NCBI GenBank assembly: GCA_029931535.1
Contig: JAQPZY010001234.1
Location: 1-64,000, forward strand
Reading direction: 5' to 3'
Length of the DNA: 64,000 nucleotides
DNA from: Margaritifera margaritifera
Lineage: Eukaryota > Mollusca > Bivalvia > Unionida > Margaritiferidae
Part shown: positions 57,640 through 64,000 of the stretch, in pieces
Layout: each line of letters begins with the position of its first letter
Position numbering within the stretch: the stretch's first letter is position 1
Program-made: the position numbers and the translations under genes
Notes under the pieces: generated by a model
Seen by the model: only the letters and a program-made list of their open reading frames with translations
What the model was told of the DNA's origin: nothing
Databases searched by the model: none

Positions 57640-57835
57640 TTCTTTAACAGTATCATCATCATCATCATCATCATTATCATCAACAACAACAACAACAGCA
57701 GCAGCAATAATACAAATAATAATAATAATATTTATAATCTTTATCATTAATATTATTTTAATTATTATAACAAATATTATTATCATCACTATTTTTAGTA
57801 TAATCATATTATTATTATTTTTATTTGTATTATTA
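57640..57835. repeat. Compound trinucleotide microsatellite
   Basis: ATC, AAC, AGC and AAT runs (about 57652-57730) followed by ATT-rich sequence. It creates a 126-codon minus-strand frame of N, I, V and D runs, which is not a gene. Confidence 0.88.
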
Positions 57836-58798
57836 TTAAAAGATCGGTACCTAAGCGTTTTGAAATACACAACCTGTATGGAAAATATGTCCCCAGCTTC
57901 TCATGACTCAATACAGTCTTCCTATTTTCATTTCTCTCTACGTTTATTTTAACAACCACTCCCGCACACGCAATATTGTTTTTAGAATGACATTTTTAGG
58001 GAAAGTAAAGGGATATATTGTTGTGGACAAATGTCGACAACATACTCTCCATTTAGTCTCAATAACGTTGTGATATGCTAAAATCGTGGTGAAACATTAA
58101 AATATATTATTGTTTTCGAAATTCGACGGAATGTAAGCCTTTAATATATTACAAACAAAATCATCCCTCATTCATAGATTAGTCCCTAATTAGCAAGTCA
58201 GTGGAGTTACTTAACAAATAGCATGTATCTATAACTATGTTTCCAAATATTATATTTTGAAATCGTGACTCAAATTTAATTCAGTGGAATTTACCCACGA
58301 GAAACTGAGTGCAATTTTTAACTGCCGGAAAATATGCTTTATTATTTGCATATTTTGTCTGCACGTAAACTGCATCTCGTCAAGCCAAATTACTTCCTTC
58401 TTGTCAGTCTTAAATCATGCTGAATGGGGCCACTGCAATTAAGGCGCATACATTTTATTGGATTTAAGGGCTGGAAAGCGGCAGAAGACCTAATTTATAT
58501 ATACCATAAATCAGTTTATTGCACGTTTTAGCTAACAGAGCGAACACGACATGCAGAGAAGAAAGTAATATTGTCTTCCACTGAAAGCTCATAATCCAAA
58601 TATAACAGATGGTCATAGTATATAGCAGACAGTCCTAACTAGTATGGCTCAAAGAAATCAAATTTGGAGATTTTTATTTTATTAAAAAGGAAATAAATTT
58701 GAAATTGAACGCTGAATGTGATGACAACTGCACATGACTCAATTTGATTCTTTTCTGTAACACTTTCTAATTATTTGTCACCTTGTTATTATTCATAT
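57836..58798. other. Unassigned sequence
   Basis: No gene or element recognised. Confidence 0.4.
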
Positions 58799-58905
58799 TA
58801 TTCATATTCATAAAATTATTATTATTATTATTATTATTATTGTTATTATTATTGTGGTTGTTATTCGTATTGCTGTTGTTGCCGTTACTGTTGTTGTTAG
58901 AGGAG
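58799..58905. repeat. (ATT)n and (TTG)n microsatellite
   Basis: ATT units (about 58817-58850) pass into TTG/TTA units. The plus-strand leucine-rich frame is an artefact of this. Confidence 0.9.
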
Positions 58906-59061
58906 GTGGTGATGGTAGCCACTGAAGTTCTGTTTCTGCTTAAATTCTATTTTATATGTAGTATGCGATGAGATATCTGATTCTTGCCCACTCTTTTCTG
59001 AGGTGAAAACACTTACCGCAGTCTTTGATATTCAAGATTTTTCTTCATATGTCGGTTTTTT

Positions 59062-59367
59062 GCAGGGAATCTTGCGTTGCGGAATAGATCAGTGGTAAAT
59101 GTTAGATCCAGTCTACATATAGTCTGCATCTGAGTTTATGTAGGGAATCTTGCGCTGCGGACTAGACCAGTGGTAAATTTTAGCTCCAGTCTACATAGTC
59201 TGTATCTGAGTTTATGTAGGGAATCTTGCGCTGCGGACTAGACCAGTGGTACATTTTAGATCCAGTCTACATAGTCTGTATCTGAGTTTATGTAGGGAAT
59301 CTTGCGCTGCGGAATAGACCAGTGGTACATTTTAGATCCAGTCTACATAGTCTGTATCTGAGTTTAT
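59062..59367. repeat. 76-bp tandem repeat, 4 copies
   Basis: Units start at 59062, 59140, 59216 and 59292 with GTAGGGAATCTTGCGCTGCG, followed by GACCAGTGGTAAATTTTAG and CAGTCTACATAGTCTGTATC. The first is 78 bases and most diverged; the last two differ at very few positions. Confidence 0.95.
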
Positions 59368-59584
59368 GGTTTTTTAATTCACAAGCATCGGTTTCGAATC
59401 GTTGGGTATCTACTTTTATTTTTCACCCTTTTTTAGACTCTAGCCAAGTCAGTGTGTGATTTGATTATTTCTGTCAGCTATATTCGAAAGACATCTGTAA
59501 CTGCTCTGTCTTGACGTTGGACGGGTTCCTATTGTTTCTAAGCAGAATTATATACATGTATGACCTTGGTGTGCTCTATTATGC

Positions 59585-59741
59585 GGTCATAATGCGCGGC
59601 AGATCAGAGTCTATGTTGTTTGTTCTACTGATTACTTCTAAGAAACTGCATATATCCAGTTCTACTGGCGCATTATGCGTTGGCAGATCTGGGTCTGTGC
59701 AGTTTGCAGTTGGATTCGACTTATACGCGAGTAGAGACGGT
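59585..59741. mobile_element. Double-hairpin MITE, second (truncated) copy
   Basis: Matches 11185-11336: CATAATGCGCGGCAGATCAG, TTTGTTCTACTGATTA, GGCGCATTATGCG, AGATCTGGGTCTGTGCAGTT and the end TTATACGCGAGTAGAGACGG. The left arm is missing. The right end is better preserved here and gives the terminal repeat as ACCGTCTCTACTCGCGTATA. Confidence 0.8.
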
Positions 59742-61534
59742 ACTTTACCTCTTTATGAAGGACACCTATTCATGAAGATCCAATCTGTATGGTCCCTTGA
59801 TTTTCTTTTAAAGGCGGTATTCATTGTGTGCAGATGCCGTTGATTAACGAAGGTTCTTGTGTGGCCGAAGTTTGAAAAAGTATCTATGATTAACATTTTA
59901 CACGCCGAAGATGCATCTCTGAATCAGGTATAAACGTCTTTCAAGTACGATTGCTAAATGTAAACGTGCGTGCTGAAAATAAAATAACTGTCTTTAATTA
60001 ATTCTCGTTTTTATAACCCAAAATAATGCGGTTTGTGGCAATTTTTTCGCAACATTTACCGCTAAATGACTGAATACATACATTGAAACATGAACTGCTC
60101 CTATATATTAGATAAAAAAACTTAATTTTATTTGTGTGTGTGTGAGTCTGAGTTGATTTCCACTGTCGTAGTCAAAATATTTTCCTTTTATCTCTTAGTT
60201 TCCTTTTTCGTGCAGTATTATCTTTAAGAGGAAAGAAATTGCTCCACAGTGTCTGTGACACGTATATGATTCTGAAATCCATTGACTATGCTTTTTTCTA
60301 CATATAAACTATAGTTTAAATAATCAATATGTATCACGTCCAAGGTTTAATAAGCATACACAATTTTCTTCCTCAAGTTGAGATGTTTGAAAATCTTTCT
60401 TATTGCTTGGCTGGCAACACTAATTTTGTCACAGCAGGCATCGGAGATTAAAATACATTCATACAATCTTGAATTTTCCTTAAGGCAGTCTTGTCTTATC
60501 TCTGAGAATAAAACGGTTTCCATGAGTTAATTTCTATCCCTAAAATTTGATTTTGCATATATCTCTACCTCAAACAAAAATATTGATATTGTCTGAAAAA
60601 TAATAGCAAGATAATGTCAAATCTCAATTTCAGGGGACTTTTGGTGAATTTTTGTGAAATCGATGCCAAATCATTTGTAAATTCGGAGAAAAACCTCTAG
60701 GCGTCTTAATAGCATTTAGGTGTAGGTCACCGCGATATGTCCACTCTATCTGAGTACGACAAGCTAACTGATGATTAACAGTTGAAAATATTCACACATA
60801 CGCTTCTATCTCGTCGATACTTGTATGAAGTGTTTCTATCCAGAGATGGTTTTTATTACTAAGTAGTAATGTTCATACGACATACTGCGTTACGTTTACT
60901 CATTAGGAAGTGACTTCGTATAAATTACAATATTTCGAAAATGAACTCTAGGATGTCTCTGTCTAAAGATAGAATGTATTACTCAATAGTACAGACAATT
61001 TACCAATCCTAGCTGATGCGAAAATCTACACCATCTCAGGATATTCCTTAACATGAAGGTGAGCCTGTGTTTTCTATTAAAATTCAAATGGTTTACATAC
61101 GAATATATAAACTAGCTAGATCGATTACTGAGCAGCAATAAGTGTTTATTACTGAAAACTGGAACAGCCGCAAGAATATGCACAGTGAGTAAAGCTGTAC
61201 CCAGCATAAAACACGGCCAACAGAGGTACTAGAAAACTGAACTTTCATGATATGATATCTACAGCAATTTACACACTTATATACGATGGAAAAGGTTTGC
61301 GCGAATCATCACGTGAGAATATAACATTTGAGAAAATCGGCTTAATATGAGACAATAAGTCAAAATAAACTAGTGTAGTGTTATTAATAAACGAAGGTGA
61401 CGAATAAAGCTTGTTGCACTGAGCAAACGGTCAGCATAGACAGAAAACCTGTCAGGTCAAGGCCAGTTCTCTGTTATTGTATATATGCATTTGGTATAGC
61501 AAAATATAAAATATTAATGTCGATGTACATGATC
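59742..61534. other. Unassigned sequence
   Basis: No gene or repeat of note apart from a short GT run near 60130-60145. Confidence 0.4.
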
Positions 61535-61756
61535 AAAATATAATACATTTAAATATTGTAAAAAAAGAGGCCATTGAAACATTGAGACAAAATATAATAC
61601 ATTTAAATATTGTAAAAAAAAGTCCATTAAAACATTGAGACAAAATATAAAACACTTAAATATTGTAAAAAAAGGCCATTAAAACATTGAGACAAAATAT
61701 AACACATGTATATATTGTAAAGAAATGCCATTAAAACATTGAGACAAAATATAGTC
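61535..61756. repeat. 52-54 bp tandem repeat, 4 copies plus a partial
   Basis: Units start at 61535, 61589, 61642 and 61694 with AAAATATAATACATTTAAAT, then ATTGTAAAAAAA, then CCATTAAAACATTGAGAC. Length varies with the A-run. Confidence 0.93.
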
Positions 61757-63480
61757 AAGCCATGTATGTACTCCTTTTCTTTCTGATCACTAAGGCTTGT
61801 GTGCGCATTTGAAGGGGATGCTAATTTTTCTTTTTCATAAGTACGTAAAAATACTTTTTACTTAAAAAAATTTAAACAGTGCGAATGAATCATTTGCTAA
61901 GTCATCCTTTCCTTATAGATCTGAATTATCCTATTTAGGTAAGGCATAAAACACTGTTATTGAAATGTAAAAGTAAAACATTGTCGTCTTAAGCCACGAG
62001 CCTAAGATGTCAGTCAGTACAAGTCAGACGAGCAAAATCACTCTTATGCCGTTTTGTTTATATCATCAAATGAAATTATTATCATCTCATTATAAAGCTA
62101 CCATTATATGCCAAACATTAAGGGGATATCAATTTAGAATTTATTTTGATGATTCAATAAACATCTTGCTGTTTTGGTATTGATGTATTAAGACGCATAA
62201 GGCACTTCTTAAAGGAAATTAATACTGGAATGGAATTTTAAAAAAAAAAATGATTCACCCATTAGAGCTTAATAAACCAATCATTTAAATGTTACGCCGT
62301 TCAATTAGTAGTGGAATTTTCATTGAAGACCGAATGTGCAGCTGTCTTTGAATTAGAAGTTTACTTTCATCATATGTTTAAAATAGATAAATAATTAACT
62401 GATTTGCAGTAAATTAAAATTTTCTGAATATGTTTGTCTTAAAAAGTTTATCACCGGCCTCCTCATAGTTATCATGTTAATATGATTTCGTCCAGGATTC
62501 TTTTGAATCTTAATATTTGTATTTTTTTATGTATCTCGGTGCAGTATAATTTAGAGGTCCTTGTATTTTTGAGTACTGCATAGCACCTGTAGATCGGATG
62601 AAGAAGATGGTGTGGATCGAAGCGACTTTAGCGCTTAGGGGATGAACCTCAACTCTTGAAAAATGATAAAAACTGTTCTTAGATGCATCATTCACTATGC
62701 TAATAAAATTTCCTTCAAATTTAGGAGCACACAAAGATATAACAGTCTGGCGGACCTAGGTCTAGGGTGCTGACATATGTAATCACACGATAATTTTTGA
62801 TATCGATAAAACATGATATTTCATACCATCTTAATTGTTGTAGTTCAGGCACAATCAATTAGGCAACAGCAATATAACCACTGACACAGTGGTTTCAGTC
62901 GCGAAAAGACGAATATGTAGGAACCGTTGCTAGAACAAGGCATGACTGCAGAATGATTGCCATTTTAAAAAAAAAAATGAAGGTCGTAAACGGACAACCG
63001 CTAAAAAGATGTTACCACAAAAAAAAGGTATAAAGCTGGCATCGTCAGGTGGTGCTGACTTTCAAACTTAGTACGAGACATGTTTCAATTATTTGAGTTA
63101 TAAATCTTTATCTAAACCAGAACATTTCTGGTTCACTCATATTTTTGTAAGACAAAAATACCCTCGAATCAGTGGACTGAAGTTATACATTAGTGTCATC
63201 TACAAAGTGATGTGAAGAAACAGAGTACTGGACCACTTAAACATTACAACATATTTTAAAATATTTTATAAGGATACAAGAACATTTCTTGACCACTTAT
63301 ATTTAAAAAAAATAAAATAAAATAAACTCAAGTTCCTACACCAGTCATACTTTTTTTTAAACAAAAATATCATCGAGTACATGGATCACTATAATAGTAT
63401 AAAACAAAAATACCATCTAGTCCTTAGAAGAAATACTCATTTTTTGATTGTGCGTTGAGTGGAGCGCAACATAATTTGAA
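61757..63480. other. Unassigned sequence before the right-edge candidate gene
   Basis: No gene recognised. The 74-codon minus-strand frame 62510-62734 has no known domain. Confidence 0.4.
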
Positions 63481-63490
63481 AGATTTGACA

Positions 63491-63500
63491 CAGTATAAAT
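63491..63500 (+). promoter_or_regulatory. TATA-box-like site
   Basis: CAGTATAAATAATGG contains TATAAATA about 140 bases upstream of the ATG at 63635. A start of transcription near 63520 would leave a ~110-base leader. Inferred from sequence only; AT-rich DNA yields such sites by chance. Confidence 0.3.
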
Positions 63501-63634
63501 AATGGCACAGTGCCGGTTTGTTATCATTTCAACGGTTTTCAGAAAGGTAGTTGAAATATTTAATGAGTTTAACGTAAAAATCAAAAATCTCGGTAAGACA
63601 AATTAAAGTGCATTTGTTTACAAGTTTGGATGAG

Positions 63635-63892
63635 ATGAAAGTGTGGACAAAGCTAGTTGTGTTTCAAATTAACATACACGAGAATAAAACTATTGATTTC
63701 CAAATTTCAGACATCCCTAAAGATATCTTGGAATGTTTTAGAAAAGATAAAGATTTACCGATTGGATTCAGTGTTGATAACATCGAGATCCGCATCATCA
63801 ATCCTAATAGCAGGATTATTAAAGCATTATGGTATGAAGAAGGAACAAATTACGTATTTGATGTAGATACATGTACAAATTTGTATTCGTAA
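63635..63892 (+). CDS. Hypothetical small protein, 85 aa
   Basis: ATG at 63635 opens an 85-codon frame that starts MKVWTKLVVFQINIHENK, contains DFQISDIPKDILECFRKDKD and GFSVDNIEIRIINPN, and ends VDTCTNLYS before TAA. The frame also extends nine codons upstream to 63608 without an ATG. Composition is balanced (acidic, basic and hydrophobic residues mixed) and unlike the chance frames elsewhere in this window. No signal peptide, membrane segment or known domain is seen. It could be a single-exon gene, the last exon of a larger gene, or chance. A second short frame (34 codons from 63502) overlaps its leader. Confidence 0.35.
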   Translation: MKVWTKLVVFQINIHENKTIDFQISDIPKDILECFRKDKDLPIGFSVDNIEIRIINPNSRIIKALWYEEGTNYVFDVDTCTNLYS

Positions 63893-64000
63893 AATTTACA
63901 GTACAACTTGAATATGTACAAAATGTTACAATCAATCTACAATGATTCAACAACAACATACACATAATTTATGGAGAACAATGTTCGATTCAAAACAGCT

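Noticed and set aside
57490..57870. 126-codon minus-strand gene
   Set aside because: Mostly microsatellite-derived runs of N, I, V, D and S.
59511..59843. 110-codon plus-strand gene
   Set aside because: It crosses the hairpin MITE and has no recognisable domain.

Overview
This window looks like a gene-poor, repeat-dense piece of an invertebrate nuclear genome. It is AT-rich, has no operons and no multi-exon gene I can defend, and most recognisable coding matter is broken transposon protein. The families present (a Ty3-type LTR element with integrase ahead of reverse transcriptase, a FLYWCH/MULE transposon, several APE-type LINE lineages, tRNA-derived SINEs, a pogo-like element, long minisatellites) together suggest a lophotrochozoan, most likely a bivalve mollusc. 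The taxon is inference, not proof.

Layout. 0-6 kb: a decayed ~50-bp tandem array, then about 69 copies of a 39-bp minisatellite. 6.5-16 kb: a LINE C-terminal remnant ending in an (AAT)n/(ATT)n hairpin, short duplications, a double-hairpin MITE, an internally deleted LINE, and an (ATGT)n array. 16.1-20.3 kb: about 96 copies of a 43-bp satellite containing a 1384-bp higher-order duplication. 20-29 kb: an inverted-repeat element, two tRNA-derived SINEs, 28-bp and 46-bp arrays, and a solo LTR with a GATG target duplication. 29.4-33.3 kb: a FLYWCH/MULE transposon on the minus strand, set in a LINE 3' remnant. 34.8-42.2 kb: a minus-strand LTR retrotransposon (LTR, gag, PR, INT, RT, RNase H, truncated LTR) interrupted in RT by a pogo-like element. 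44-47 kb: tandem duplications and a TAA-flanked MITE sitting inside a tandem array. 49.6-53.9 kb: one LINE split by a solo LTR (AAAT duplication) and by a 1.2-kb terminal-inverted-repeat element (probable TATAA duplication). 54-64 kb: mostly unassigned, with a LINE tail, microsatellites, a 76-bp array, a second copy of the hairpin MITE, a 53-bp array, and one small candidate gene at the right edge.

How the parts relate. Three LTRs (27.6-28.5 kb, 41.5-42.2 kb, 51.0-51.7 kb) share their last ~130 bp, including an AATAAA about 80 bases from the end and a GTCGTAA terminus, so they belong to one retrotransposon family that left one body and two solo LTRs within 24 kb. An internal tandem repeat is shared by the 52.3-53.5 kb element and the 45.9-46.9 kb array. 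The nesting gives a relative order: LINE first, then solo LTR and TIR element; LTR element first, then pogo-like element; LINE remnant first, then MULE; tandem array first, then MITE. No cellular pathway is encoded here beyond transposon functions.
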